From Piliocolobus tephrosceles (taxonomy: Eukaryota > Chordata > Mammalia > Primates > Cercopithecidae): a stretch of DNA of 64,000 nucleotides. The notes under the pieces were generated by a model. That model was not told where the DNA came from, did no database searches, and worked only from the letters and a program-made list of their open reading frames with translations. The stretch lies in NCBI RefSeq assembly GCF_002776525.5, contig NC_045439.1, positions 158,379,773-158,443,772 of the forward strand, read 5' to 3'. Positions 1 through 12,254 of the stretch are shown here, one piece after another. Every line of letters starts with the position of its first letter. The first letter of the stretch is position 1. Both the position numbers and the translations under genes were made by a program.

Positions 1-320
1 TTTTTTTTTTTTTTTTTTTTGAGACAGTCTCACTCTGTCGCCCAGGCTGGAGTGCAGTGGCATGATTTCAGCTCACTGCAACCTCTGCCTCCCGGGTTCA
101 CACCATTCTCCCGCCTCAGCCTCCCACAGGCTGAGGGCACCCACCACCACGCCCGGCTAATTTTTTTGAATTTTTTTTTTTAGTAGAGAGATAGTATTTT
201 CAGTAGAGGCAGGGTTTCACCATGTTAGCCAGGATGGTCTTGATCTCCTGACCTCATGATCCACCCACCTCAGCCTCCCAAAGTGCTGGGATTACAGGCG
301 TAAGCCACCACACTGGCCCC
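1..320 (-). mobile_element. Alu, antisense, cut by window edge
   Basis: The tract begins with about 20 T (the reversed A tail), then the antisense Alu body from the GAGACAGTCTCACTCTG region to the CACTGGCCC end. It carries a small internal disturbance near 181-210, where a second 'agtagag' stretch precedes the usual one. L1 sequence resumes immediately to its right, so it probably inserted into the antisense L1 that follows. The left flank is outside the window, so no target duplication can be checked. Confidence 0.93.
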
Positions 321-515
321 GTTCTGTATCTTTTAAGTGGAGCATTTAGGCCATTTACATTCAACATTAGTATGGGGAAGTAAGGTAGTATTCTATTCAT
401 CATGCTATTTGTTACCTGAATACCTTGTTGTTTTTTCCATTGTGCTATTGATATATAGGTCCTGTGAAATTTATGCTTTAAGGGGGTTCTATTTTTGTGT
501 ATTCATGTTCTATTT

Positions 516-658
516 TTGTTCATTTTAAAAAATTCTTTATTCTTTGTCTTTGATGGATTGGGTTAATTCAAAAACCTTGTCTTTGAGCTCTGAAGTTCTT
601 TCTTCTGCTTGTTCAGTTCTATTGCTGAGACTTTCCAGTGCATTTTGCAATTCTCTAA
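516..658 (-). repeat. Second copy of a 143-bp L1 ORF1 segment (copy A)
   Basis: This stretch repeats 1184-1326 with three mismatches that I can count, all in its first 25 bases. It sits between the ORF2 start and the ORF1 C-terminus, where the L1 family has no such sequence. Reading from left to right, the match stops abruptly at 658: the flank here is 'atgctcc' and in the other copy 'gtgtgtcc'. Confidence 0.9.
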
Positions 659-1183
659 ATGCTCCTTTCAGCAGTTCTGGTAGTGCCAGCTTGGTAGTAG
701 TGGAGTCTCTCAGCATTTGTTCATCTGAAAAAGACTTTATCTTTTCTTCATTTCTGAAGCTTAGTTTCGCTGGATACAAAATTCTTGGTGGTAATTGTTT
801 TGTTCAAGGAGCTTAAAAATAGGACTCCTATCCCTTCCAGCTTATAGGGTTTTTGCTGTGAAATCTGCTGTTAATCTGATAGGTTTTCCTTTACAGGTTA
901 CCTAATGCTTTTGCCTCACGGCTCTTGAGATTCTTTCCTACATCTTGACTTTTGATAACATGATGACTATGTGCCTAGGTGATGATATTTTTGCAATGAA
1001 TTGCCCAGGTGCTCTTTCAGCTTCTTGTGTTTGGATGTCTAGATCTCTAGCAAGGCCATGAAAGTTTTTCTCAATTATTCCCTCAAATAGATTTTACAGA
1101 CTTTTAGATTTCTCTTCTTCCTTGGGTACACCAGTTATTCTTAGGTTTGGACACTTGACATAGTCCCAAACTTCTTGGCAGCT

Positions 1184-1326
1184 TTGTTCATTTTTTAAAA
1201 TTCTTTACTCTTTGTCTTTGATGGATTGGGTTAATTCAAAAACCTTGTCTTTGAGCTCTGAAGTTCTTTCTTCTGCTTGTTCAGTTCTATTGCTGAGACT
1301 TTCCAGTGCATTTTGCAATTCTCTAA
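1184..1326 (-). repeat. Native 143-bp L1 ORF1 coiled-coil segment (copy B)
   Basis: This copy lies in the expected place inside antisense ORF1, so it is taken as the source or native position of the duplicated segment at 516-658. The offset between the two copies is 668 bp. Confidence 0.88.
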
Positions 1327-2705
1327 GTGTGTCCTTGATTTCTAGAAGTTGTGATTGTTTTTTATTTATGCTCTCTATTTCACTGAAGATTTTTCCTTTT
1401 ATGTTCTATATCATGTTTTTGATTTCTTTAAGTTGGACTTCACCTTTCTCTGGTGTCTCCTTGATAGTTTAATAATCAACTTTCTGATTCTTTTTCTGGC
1501 AATTCAGTGATTTCATCTTGGTTTATATTCATTGCTGGTAAACTGGTGGGATTTTTGGGGGGTGTTAGAGAAGCTTGTTTTGTCATATTACCAGAATTGT
1601 TTTTCTGGTTCCTTCTCATTTGGATAGACTACGTCAGAGACAAGATCTGGGACTCAAGGGCTGCTATTCAGATTCTTTTGGCCCACAGGGTGCTCCCTTT
1701 ATGTGATTTTCCCCTCCTTTCCCTAGGGATGGGGCTTCCTGAGAGCCGAACTGCTGTGATTGTTTTTTGCTCTTCTGGGTGTAGCCACTCAGGAGAGCTA
1801 CCAGGCTCAGGCTGGTATTGGAGAGTGTCTGCAAAGAATCCTACGATGTGATCTGTCTTCAGGTCTTCAGCTGTGGATACCAATACCTGCTCTGGTGGAG
1901 GTAACAGGGAAGTGAAGTGGACTCTGTGAAGGTCCTCAGTTGTATTTTTGTTTAGTGTGCTGGCTTTGTGCTGGTTTTGCATTGGTTGGCCTCCAGCCAG
2001 GAGGTGGTGCTTTCGAGTGCATGAGGTGCGGTACTATAGGGAGGACGCAAATTTGCCCTAGGGACACCTGGTTAAACATTCAAGGTTTCTCAGGTGTTGG
2101 ACAGGGCCATAGAGCTCCCAAGAGACTATGGCCTTTGTCTTCAGCACCAGGGTGGGTAGAGAAAGACTACCAGGCGGGGACAGGGATAGGCATGTCTGAG
2201 CTCAGACTTTCCCGGGGCAGAGCTTGCTGTGGCTGCTGTGGGGTTGTGGTTCCCAGGCCAACGGAGTTATATTCCCAGAAAGATTACAGCTGTCTCTGCT
2301 GCATCACACAGGCTGCCAGGGAAGTGGAGGAAAGCCGGCAATCACAGGCCTCACCTCGCTCCCACGCAGCTGGCAGTCCTAAAGGCCAGTATTTACTTCC
2401 ACTGTGCCCTGGCAACAGCACTGAGTCTACTTCCAGGCAGCTGGTGACCAGGGCTGAGAACTTGCCCCAGAACACCAGCCTCCCCACTGAGAAAACAAGC
2501 AGACCCACAGTTTTTTTTTTTGGCATCTCAGGGAGCCTGCAGCAGGGATCCAATTCCTTCAAAGGGTCTGTGCACTCTCTCGACTTTCTTGGTAGATTCC
2601 TGTGGTAGTTCTTGGAGTAGAAGTTCACAGTGTGAGTCTCCACACGCTGCTCTGTCCATCCAAGTGGGAGCATTAAGCTAGTCCTGCCTCCTATCCACCA
2701 TCTTA

Positions 2706-5007
2706 ATCTTCTTGCTGTCTTGTGAAAAAGCATCTCCGCAGCTGCCCCCTGCCTCCTCTGCAGGATGTGAAATGGTGGCTGGCAAGGTGAGCACGAGCAC
2801 CACAGCTCCAGCCAATTCTGCGTTGCTGCCAAATGGCCCTGAACACTGGGGCCCCTCTCCTGCAAGTCCCTCTGAGCCCATCCATCAAGATACCCTTTTT
2901 TGATTCCCCACCTCCATCCAGTCCCAGAGACCATCTCGTTGCATATTCTATGACAACACATCCTTCTCCTTGCTGGTATTTATCACAAATGTAATTATTA
3001 ATTACATGTGCAATTATCTGTTGAATGTTCTCCACATCCAGCTGGGCTGAAGACAGAGACGGTGTCTGGCTCAAAGACAGCTGGTCCTGCCACTCCTCCC
3101 CTGATGCCTGCGATGCAGGGAGGACTCAATCAGTGCCTGTTTCTGGAAGGAGCGAATCCTGCTGGCAGGCAGGCTTCAGCACAGGGCCTGGTGCTGCTCT
3201 GCTGCCAGACTCCCCACCTGCATCAAGGCACACAGGGAGAGAGGTCGTCGGAGTGTTTGGGGGTAAGAGGATCTTTGAACCTCAAGGTGAGAGCCTGTCG
3301 GGATTGCTAACAACTTTGGCAGTGGAAAGGGGATGTTGCAGGCTGGGTGTGCCCATCTTCCTAGTGATGTCCTGTCACACCCTCCACATGGGCAACAAAA
3401 ACTATTTTCAGGGACATATGAGAGGAGCTCTTTCCAATTTAGTGAAAATTACCTTTCAGATTCCAACCTGAGCTGGGAAATCATTTGACAAACATCAGTG
3501 GCGGCGGATGTGCCAGCACTTCAATGACAAAATCAGATGGATCCCTGGGGCCAAAATATAAGCAGCAACCGGGACTGGCCCTGGGCCCCCTGTTGTCCTG
3601 TGTGGATGCTGGGTTGCCATAATCAACACCATAGTGGCCTCACTTTAGAAAACTACTGGAATGAAATGATGAAGGGAATGGGCTGGGAGGCAGTGTAGAC
3701 GTTCACTATGGAAATGCAGGCAGATCTTCCAATGACAGGCAGGCGTGGTGCCTGTTCTCATGCAGAGCACTCTGCAAGCAGAGACTCCGAATACAGCCAT
3801 TGAAACAGCTCTGGAGAGACAAGCATAAAGCAGAAAAAAAATTGATTTGAGTGTCATGTGCAGACAGAGGTGAGGTTTTTAGCCCCAAGAGAGAATAAGA
3901 TCTCCGAGAGAAAGAAAGGCAGACCCTTGCAAAGTATACCCGTGACCTTGCAGAACAGTAGCAGGGCAAACTTCCCAGGTTGCTGCACACTGAACTGTGA
4001 GTGAGGAAATCAATGTTTTTCAAGAATCACAGTGAGTGAGGCTGAAGGTCCACATTTCGTCAGACAGAAGAGCACACTCGTCCCACCCCCTGTGAAATGT
4101 AATGTCTGATGAACCCCAGCAAGAATTCCACTGACCCTTTGGGGCTTTGCAATTTGGCTGAAACAGGTTGTGAAGTCAGCAGCCATTTTCTTCAGCCTTC
4201 ACAACCTGAAAATCTTTCACTCAATCCAGAAAGGATAGGAATGAGAGGGTGAGGATTTGAGAGCGAGCTTCTCAGTCATAGCACGTTAACCAGATTCGAA
4301 ACGGAGTCTCTCACGCACCATTCCTAGGTACAGATTTTCCATCTGGCTTTTCAACAACTGTGCAGGATTTCAGAGGTTCCTTCTTGCTTCTGTAAGCCAC
4401 GGGTCTTCCAACGCCAGCTGACCAAGAGCCACTGAATTTTTATATTTCTGACATCTCATTTTTGATCAATCTTGTGCCTTTGGAGGGTTGTTTATGTGTT
4501 TACTATTTCTGTGGTGACAACAAAAATGATGAAGGATCTTATGGGATTTTAAAAGAATGCCCTTTGGAGGATATTTTGATTACCAAAAAGACTGAACAGG
4601 AGAATGGACTGTTTAAGAAAAGCCCAAAAGTTCTCATGGTAACTACAGCTGTTATTGACAGGAGGAGAGAGATTGGAAATGGAGGTATCTCTGCCCAAAT
4701 TAACGCATGAACATATCAAATCCTTTTAAAGAAAAAATAAAGTCATACATGATTCAATATTTGAGAATATTTTCTCGAATAGATGGTATAGCAGAGTTGA
4801 CGTAAAATAAACAGAACAACAGGGAAGCCCTAGCAACCCGGACCTCACGGGAGATCCATTCCCTTTTTGAGTTTTTGTCCATTTTGCAGCTCTGAGACCC
4901 CCTCCCCTCTCCACGCCCCTCTTTGTTAGGTTAGAAAGCAGAAGTCTTCGGAGCCCAGGGCTTGGCTGGACTTCCAATGTGCGGGGATGCGGAGCCGCGG
5001 GAGAGGG
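2706..5007. other. Repeat-poor sequence, no gene recognised
   Basis: No Alu, L1 or LTR is recognisable. There are scattered short open frames of up to about 170 codons on both strands, but they overlap each other and show no known motif. Around 3040-3070 there is a faint resemblance to an L2 or MIR end, too weak to call. From about 4900 the sequence becomes GC-rich leading into the CTCF-like site. Confidence 0.5.
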
Positions 5008-5021
5008 GCGCCCTCTGGTGG
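5008..5021 (-). promoter_or_regulatory. CTCF-type binding core, minus orientation
   Basis: The bases GCGCCCTCTGGTGG read on the minus strand as CCACCAGAGGGCGC, which fits the commonly quoted 14-position CTCF core CCASYAGRKGGCRS at every position. The next bases extend it to GGCCACCAG on the minus strand. It lies in a short GC-rich patch (about 4970-5060) with several CpGs, outside any recognised repeat. Binding in cells is inferred. Confidence 0.6.
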
Positions 5022-6992
5022 CCGCCACGGACGCTCCTGAGGCCGAGTGGATGGGAAATGGGCAAAGGTGCCTAGAAAGCCCTCCCTGCAGCCTTGCAGA
5101 AGGAGGAAAGCAGGGAGGCATGATGAGGGCGCTGGTAAGAGACCTGCGTGGTAACCACAGCTGTGGCCAAGTCGCTTTTTTACAAGACTGAGATTTCCCC
5201 AGGCCTCGGGTCACCCTGGCTTTCCCCAAGACACCCTGACCCAGCCCTACTCCCCGAGGTCCTGGAGGGACCTCTGGGGTCCTGGTTGGTACCGATTCTG
5301 CTTGATTAGTGTCGGAGTTGATGCTTGTCCCATGTGGTGGTTAAGGATTTAGGACGTGAATCCTTGGGGAAGCTGGTGTTTGGGACAGATTGGAAGAGGT
5401 GAAGAAGGAAGGAGAGGAACTGTTACACTCAGAAAGGGATGCAGATAGAGAAGTAAAAAGAACCGGGCACTCCCAGGCTAAGCTGAGACCTGGCCTCCGT
5501 GTGTGGCGCCGGCTATGCTCCCAGCGAGGATGGAGAGCCTGCCCTCGGCACTCACTGGACACTTCCAGCGGGGGACGCGTCCGTCCATCCCGCGTCTGTT
5601 ACGGTCCACATGGTGCGGCATACCTGGACACCTCTACACACTCTGGCCCGCATGTCATCAAACTCCTTAGGATGGATTCTGAGCCTCCTCCAGGAGCTCC
5701 TGCGGAGATGGGCGTCCCTGCCTCTGCAGCGGTCAGTGGCACAGGTGCGGGAAGACCTGGACACACGGGGCTGCAGCAAAGGCCTCTTCGCTGGACCTGT
5801 CCATGTCTGTGTGCAAGGCAAGGAGCAAGCTGGTAGGAGGCGGAGGGCAACGGAAAAGCAGAGCCAGGAGAAAGGGCGGTGCAGGGGAGGGAAGCAGATC
5901 CTAGGCACAGGGACCCAGGACATGCCCTCCTGGAAGGATGAGGACCAACAGAACAAGCGCTAAAGAGGGGACGGAAGGAAACGGCGAGGCTGGAACGACA
6001 GGCGGCCAGCGGTGAGCAGAGCAGGAGGGGCTCGGGGAAGCCATGAAACTAGAATGGTGCTATTTACCCCACACTAAACTGTCCACTGGGCAGGCAGCCT
6101 TAAATTCGTCCCCGTACCTGGGAGGCTGAAAATACAGTGGTGTTTTGGCTGAAGAAAATAAGTTAAGGGGCTGAATCCAGTACTGAAGGAAAGCATTAGG
6201 TGTGAAGCCTCATTTTTATCTCTGCCAAGTTCTAAATGCAGGAGTGCGGCCTGGCTCACGTCACATGGCTGTGGGCAGGTTCACACAAGAGAATGCAGGG
6301 CAAGGTTCTTCAAATCAGAGTGCTATATTGTATAAAGCTGTATTATTTCCAGCATAGATATTTTTGCACATGTAAGTCATTTTCTCAAATATGAAGAAAC
6401 TGGATTCCTGGAACATCATTTCTATGATTCCATCATCTTTCCCCAAAGGTGGATCTTTCATCCTTGTTGGGTTGAGACCAGAATGTGTCAGCTGCTAAGG
6501 GAACCCATCTAGCTCAGGCTGTCACCTCCATCTCCCAGTGCACCAGGACGAGTGGCTCCCCTGGTCCTCTACCCACAGCTGTCCCACAGCACCAGCCACT
6601 TCCAGCACACTGCCAGCAGACCCTGGGAGAACTGGCATAGGAAAGAAGTGCTAACTCCAGAGGTGGCACTAGGACCCACAGGCGCAAATTGCAGAAAGAA
6701 AAAGTTCAGTTGCACTCTGACTCTTGGAATTCTCCAAACCTGGACAAGGAGGTCTCTGCAGCTGATGAGCCTCATCTCACGAGTGGGCATTGCTTAGAGC
6801 CGGCAGAGCTCTACGGTCTGAGCCCAGTGTTCATGCCATCATCAACAACCAAGGCTGGTGGCAGGCAGGAATGCAGGGGTGGTGAGTATATAAGGCTTAA
6901 GAAAGAGAAACATTCTGTATTTTCACCAGTACTGTAAATGGTACTCTTGTTTCCCACAGAGCCTTTGAATCTGGGCAATAGGACCTCCTGTT
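5022..6992. other. Repeat-poor sequence, no gene recognised
   Basis: GC content is raised between about 5180 and 6030, and there are overlapping open frames of 134-154 codons on both strands (for example 5499-5963 plus, 5552-5956 minus). Overlap on both strands with no recognisable domain suggests chance frames in GC-rich DNA. 6300-6440 is AT-rich. I see no exon that I can name. Confidence 0.45.
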
Positions 6993-7007
6993 AAGAATGG
7001 GGCTGAG

Positions 7008-7320
7008 CTGGGTGTGGCCCAGCACTTTGTGAGGCCAAGGAGGGCAGATCATGAGGTCAGGAGTTCAAGACCAGCCTGCCCAACACGGTGAAACCCCCCT
7101 CTACTAAAAATACAAAAATTAGTCAGGCATGGTGGAGCATGCCTGTAATCCCAGCTACTCAGGAGGCTGAGGCAGGAGAACTGCTCAAACCCAGGAGGTG
7201 GAGGTTGCAGTGAGCCAAGATTGCACCACTGCACTCCAGCCTGGGCAACAGAGCAAGACTCCGTCTCAAAAAAAAAAAAAAAAAAAAAAAAGAAAGAAAG
7301 AAAGAAAAGGAAAGAAGAAG
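7008..7320 (+). mobile_element. Alu, sense, with 15-bp target duplication
   Basis: The left arm lacks its usual GGCTCACGCCTGTAATC portion, so the element runs from GCTGGGTGTGG straight to CCCAGCACTTTG. The A tail (about 7268-7291) grades into AAAG and AAG repeats. Target duplication AAGAATGGGGCTGAG is exact at 6993-7007 and 7321-7335. Confidence 0.95.
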
Positions 7321-7335
7321 AAGAATGGGGCTGAG

Positions 7336-7725
7336 ACAGCATGAGCAGGCCGGACTTAGAGCAAACAGCTATGTTTAACTCCCTATCATTCACCATCTGT
7401 AGGCATTTAGCAAAGCATTTTGCAACACTTTTGCTTTCTTGTAGAATAAAGTTCAAATAGCTTAATTTACAATGTTATTGTACAGCTCAGCTAAGCTTAT
7501 CCTTGTAAAAGTCCCAAGTAAAAGGTATAACAATGGTGTGTCATTTATCAATCAGCATCATTGGGATGTGAGATATGCACACAGCATGTGGACTCAGAGA
7601 ATAGGGGCTAACTACGGACCTTTCCAAGAGAAGTGGAAATCACTCACCACCTTTCCCTCCTTCTGCAAAGGCAAATTTACAAGTCTTCTCTTAAGCATGT
7701 CATATTGATATATGCATAAAATTTT
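7336..7725. other. Unique AT-rich sequence
   Basis: No repeat or coding signal is recognised. A 78-codon open frame at 7472-7708 has no familiar motif. Confidence 0.4.
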
Positions 7726-8030
7726 GGTTTTTTAATTGAGCTTATTGTTGAGATAACTGTTGATTTGCATGCAGTTATAAACAATAATACAGGGAAATCT
7801 TAGGTACATTTAACTCATTTTCCCCCAACAATAACCATTTTAGTATAATATCACACCAGAATATTGACATGGATACAATTCACTGATTTTGTTCAGATTT
7901 CTCCAATGTTATTTATACTTATCTGCGTGTCTGTATATGTATTTAGGCGCATATAGCTCTAGATAAATTTACCACCCATGTAAGTTCATGTATGTACCAC
8001 CAAAGTTAAGATTCTTAAGAGTTCTGATCA
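7726..8030 (-). mobile_element. Old L1M/L1ME-type 3' region, antisense
   Basis: The run from 'gagataactgttgatttgcatgc' to 'catgtatgtaccaccaaag' resembles a widespread antisense L1M 3' section with phrases such as 'atattgacatggatacaatt' and 'cagatttctccaatgtt'. It is strongly diverged, as expected of an ancient insertion. Confidence 0.6.
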
Positions 8031-11000
8031 ATAAATACCTACATTAAAAGAGAAGGCCCCAAATAAATAGCCTAACATTACACCTCAAGGAGCTGAAAAA
8101 TGAACAAAACAAGCCCAAAGTCACAAGAACGAAGGGAATAATAAAGATCAGAACAGAAAATTTAAAAATAGAATAAAAAACCATAGAAGAAATTAATATA
8201 ACCAAGAGTTAGTTTAAAAACAAACAAAATCGACAGACCCTGAGATAAACTAAAAAAAAAGAGAGAGAAGCCTCAAATAAATAAAGCCAGAAATAAAAGT
8301 AAGGACATTACAACAGATGCCTCAGAAATAAAAAGGACCATAAGGGACTATTGTGAACAATTTTATGCCAACAAATTGAATAACCTAGGGGAAGCAGACA
8401 AATTCCAAGAAAAATTCAACCTACCAAAATTGAATCAGGAAGAAATAAAAAGCCTACACAGACCAATAACAAATAAAAAGATCAGAGTACTAATTAAAAA
8501 TTTCATAACAAGTACAACAACAACAAAAAGCCCAGAATCAAATGATTTTGCAACTAAATTCCATCAAACATTCAATGACAAATTAACATTTCCTAAATTC
8601 TTCCAAAAAACAGACCCAGAGGGAATACTTCCTAACACATTTTATGAGTCCAGGATCACCCTGATACCTAAGCCAGACAGATACTGTCATAAAAGAAAAC
8701 TACAGGCCAATAATGTGAAAATATTGATGAAAAATACACAATAAAATATTAGCAAACCAAATTCAACAACACATCACAATATTATACATCATGATCAAGT
8801 GAAATTTATCACTGGAATGGACCCTAATTTAACATATACTGATTAATCAATGTGATACATTAACAGACTGAAAGATAAAAATCACATGATCATCTCAATT
8901 GATGCAGTAAAAGCATTCAACAAAGTTCACATTGTTTCTCGATTTACACTCTCAACAGTTTAGGTATCAATGGAAAGTTCATCATCATTAAAAAGGCTGT
9001 TTGTGAAAAAGCCACAGTTAACATCATAATCAATGGGAAAAAAAATTAAAGCTTTTCCGCTAAGATCTGGTACAAGGCAAGGATGCCCACCCTTGCTGCT
9101 TCTATTCAGCGTGGTACTGGAAATACTAGCAAGAGCAATTAGAAAAGAAAAAGAAATAAAAGGCATTTAAATCAGAAAGAAAAAACTCAAATGATCTCTA
9201 TAGATGTCATGTTCCCATATTTAGTAAACCCCAAAGACTCCACACACACACAAAAAAAGTTAGAACTAAAAAACAAACTTGGTAAAGGATACAAAATCAG
9301 TTGTATTTATGTGCACAAATAACAACCTAGGTAAAAAGAAATCAAGGAAACAATTGTATTTATGAAAGCATCAAAATATAGTTAGGAGTAACTTTAACCA
9401 TGGAAGTAAAAGACATGTACACTGAAAATTATGAAACATTGATAAAAGAAATAGAAGACACAAATACATGGAAAGATAACCCATATTCATGGGTCTGAAA
9501 ACTTGATGTTGTTAAGTTGTCCATATTACCTAAAGGAATATGCAGATTCAATGCCATCCTTATCAAAATCCCAGTGGCATTCTTCACAGAAATAAAAAAA
9601 AAAATCCTGAAATTTGTATGGAACCACAAAAAAACTAAATAATAACAGCAATTTTGAGAAAGAAAAATGACATTGGAGTTATCACACTTCCTGAGTTACA
9701 TTAGATTGCAAAGCTATAACAATCAAAACACTATGATACTGGCATAAAATCAGACCACAGACCCAGTGGAACAAAAGAGAGAGCCCCAAAAAATATATAT
9801 ATATATATATACAAACACACACAGTAAACTAATTTTTGACAATGGCACCAAGAAGACAAAATGGGAAAAGGATAATCTCTTCAATAAATGATGCTGGGGA
9901 AACTCGATGTGCATGTGCAAAAGAATAAAACTGGGCCCTTGTACCATACACAAAAATCAACTCAAAATGGATACAAGACCTAAATGTAAAATCTGAAACC
10001 ATAAAACTCCAAGGAGAAAACACAGGAGAACAGGTCCTTGACATTACCCTTGGCAATAATTTTTTAATATCACATCAAAAGGCTACAAAAACAAAAATAA
10101 ATAAATGGGAATACATCAAACCAAAAAGCTTCTGCACAGCAAAAGAAAACAATCAACAAAATGAAAAAATAACCTATAGATTGGAAAAATAATTGCCAGA
10201 CATATATCTGATAAGGTTTAATATCCAAAATTTATAAAAACTTCACACAGCTCAATAGCAAAAAACATATAACCCAATTAAAAAATGGGCAAATTATCTG
10301 AATAGTTATTTCTCCAAAGAAGACATAAAAATGATCCCCAGGTTAATGAAAAGATGCTCAATGTTACTACTCATCAGGGAAATGCAAATCAAAACCATTA
10401 TGAGTTATCACCTGACACCAGCAAGTGGAGGTTCCTACAGAAATCAAGTTAGAAGTACCACAAGATGCAGCAATTCCTCCTCTGGGTATGTATCCAAAGG
10501 AAAGGAAATCAGCACTCAGAGAGATATCTTCACTGCCATGTTCATTCCAGCATTTTTCCCAATATCTAAGATAAGGAAAAACCTAAATGTTTATTGGCAG
10601 AAAAATGAGTAAAGAAACTGTGATGTATATGTGCCAAGGAATATCCTTCAGCCTCAAAAAAAGGAGATCCTGCCATTTGCTACAACATGGATGGAATTGC
10701 AAGACATTATGCTAAGGAAAATATGCCAGATGCAGAAGGAAAGAGATTCCATAATCTCACTCATATGTAAAGTCTTTTAAACAAATTCAAATATGTAGAA
10801 ATAGAGAATTACACAGTGGTTACCAGGGGCAGTATGGCAGGAAGGAATTGGGGAGAAGTAGGTCAAGGGTTACAAAGTAGCAGATAAAGAAGGTAAACAA
10901 GTCTAGAGATCTAGTGTAAAACGTGAGGATTGCCAATACTAATAGTGTCTTGTATTCAGGACTTTTGCTAAATGAGTTGACTGTAGATACTTCAGCCCCA

Positions 11001-11235
11001 CACACAAAACATGGGTACATGAATTTGCTTCACTATATTAACCATTTTAATATGTGTATATATATATGTATCTTTTAACATCATGATGCAAACCTTAGAT
11101 ATACACAATTAAGTCTATTTTAAAAATCCATCTTGATGTACATCATGATGCAAACTTTAGATATACACAATTAAGTGTATTTTAAAAATCCATCATGATG
11201 TACACCTTATATACATAAAATAATTAAAATCAAAT
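8031..11235 (+). mobile_element. L1 (L1MB-like), sense, 5' truncated, ORF2 to 3' end
   Basis: The sense strand follows L1 ORF2 from its middle part onward. Visible landmarks are the 'acagatgcctcagaaataaaaagg' region, the reverse-transcriptase RTRQGCP-type segment near 9065-9090, the 'cagaccacagacccagtggaac' region near 9755, and the C-terminal 'aacatggatggaa' region near 10685. The 3' UTR follows to about 11235. Many stops and frameshifts exclude activity; the longest surviving frame (8376-8744, 122 codons) is a fragment of ORF2. The A tail is not distinct, and the 3' end contains a 62-bp tandem duplication. Confidence 0.88.
11079..11202 (+). repeat. 62-bp tandem duplication in the L1 3' end
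   Basis: Units 11079-11140 and 11141-11202 are directly adjacent, both starting CATCATGATGCAAAC and ending in TGATGTA, and differ at only a few positions. Sequence after 11202 resembles the unit only loosely. Confidence 0.9.
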
Positions 11236-11773
11236 TTAAAAAATGAGATTCTCCCCCTCCCACAAAAAGAAAGGCTTTGGAAGGACTTGAATATAAGCTG
11301 GCAGAATAATTTGGTAATAAATGCCCTCAACTGAGATCTGGGATATCTGTTGCCTGAGATGCCAGGTGCCACATTGTATGGTATGGCATGAGGCCAGAGC
11401 CGTGGGGCAGGCATTGTAGGATATGTACCAATGTCCAGTCTCCTCCACGGTGACTCTCTCTGTGCTCAGACCATCAGGAACTATTTGCTGTTGCTCTTTT
11501 GGTGTCTCTGTAAATCCTATTTTATCTCCCCAAAATTTCCTCCTCTCCTCTGCTTTAAATGCCATGTCCTTTGAGGCCCAGCTCACAGGCCGCATCAGCT
11601 ATGCAGCAGCACATCCCTGGAGGAACGAGCCCAGAGCCTGGTTTCTTGAATCTTCTCATCCTGACCTCTCCAATCGCAGCCACCCTTCATCTTTGATCCC
11701 ATTGCTGGGCTTGTGCAAATATGCAGGATGGAACCTGAGTTCCAGCCCCTTCTGTTGACAATCACAGTAGTTA
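11236..11773. other. Unique sequence between L1 and solo LTR
   Basis: No repeat family recognised. Overlapping frames of 111-119 codons exist on both strands (11423-11758 plus, 11236-11595 minus) but neither has a recognisable motif. Confidence 0.4.
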
Positions 11774-11778
11774 CTTAC

Positions 11779-12254
11779 TGTTTGGACGAACGGAGGCAAG
11801 ATGGTGCACTTCCGGGTTCTTCTTCACCACCAACTTTTCCCGCGCGCCGGAAAATGCAGCCGGCGACCCGGGAAGGTGCAGACCAACTGGGCATGCGCCA
11901 GGTGATGTCAATCTGAAGAGACCAAGATTTACCTGGTCGCACCTGCGGAACGCCCCTGACACGCCCATGCCCCACCTATTGCCCTCCCACTCCTAGAAAA
12001 GCCGCTCTCCGCCATTGAGCCACGCGGCCTTCTCACAGCCCGGCGGACTTCCCAGCTTCCCAGTCCTGTCGGGATGTCGGAACTCCGTCCGAGAGCTTGG
12101 GGAAGGGGAACTCTGCCGGCCTTCTTTGCCGGAGGCTGACAGACTTCTTCTCCACACCTTAGGTTACTAAAATAAACTTGCAGTTTTGTGCCTGACCTTT
12201 GCCTACTTGCTGGTTCTTTTGTGCTCGCTCTGGTGGTCTTAGAAAAACAAGACA
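11779..12254 (+). mobile_element. Solo LTR of an endogenous retrovirus, CpG-rich, 5-bp target duplication
   Basis: The element is 476 bp, begins TG and ends CA, and is flanked by an exact CTTAC duplication at 11774-11778 and 12255-12259. A polyadenylation signal AATAAA lies at 12171-12176, followed by a T- and G-rich U5-like end, which fixes the plus orientation. The U3-like part is GC-rich with about 25 CpGs, including the CGCGCGCCGG stretch near 11845. No internal retroviral genes are present, so it is the product of recombination between two LTRs. The AATAAA/U5 layout suggests a class I (gamma-like) family. I do not recognise the family name. Confidence 0.85.

Larger units (their letters stand above)
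321..2705 (-). mobile_element. L1 (L1MA/L1PB-like), antisense, ORF2 start through ORF1 to 5' UTR
   Basis: Read on the minus strand, this runs from a long 5' UTR (about 2705 down to 1650) through ORF1 (about 1600 to 660) to the first codons of ORF2 near 330-370. The minus-strand frame at 537-779 contains the ORF1 C-terminal stretch YPAKLSF...QMLRD, followed out of order by a coiled-coil segment (LSNRTEQAEERTSELKDK). That order is wrong for ORF1 and marks an internal duplication described separately. ORF1 is broken by stops and frameshifts, so no functional protein is expected. Subfamily is from memory of L1 antisense text. Confidence 0.85.

Noticed and set aside
1940..2961. Frames of 222-225 codons on both strands
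   Set aside because: They lie in the GC-rich 5' UTR of the antisense L1 and its flank, and neither is ORF1 or ORF2.
4726..5229. 167-codon minus-strand open frame
   Set aside because: It overlaps GC-rich DNA with competing frames on both strands and has no recognisable domain.
5390..5963. Overlapping frames of 134-154 codons on both strands
   Set aside because: Several frames open at once in GC-rich DNA suggests chance, and no motif is seen.
7049..7456. 135-codon minus-strand frame
   Set aside because: Its translation is antisense Alu text (SVAQAGVQWC, LELLTS) joined to the tail.
11779..12254. A CpG-island gene promoter with first exon
   Set aside because: TG/CA ends and an exact flanking 5-bp duplication identify it as a solo LTR.
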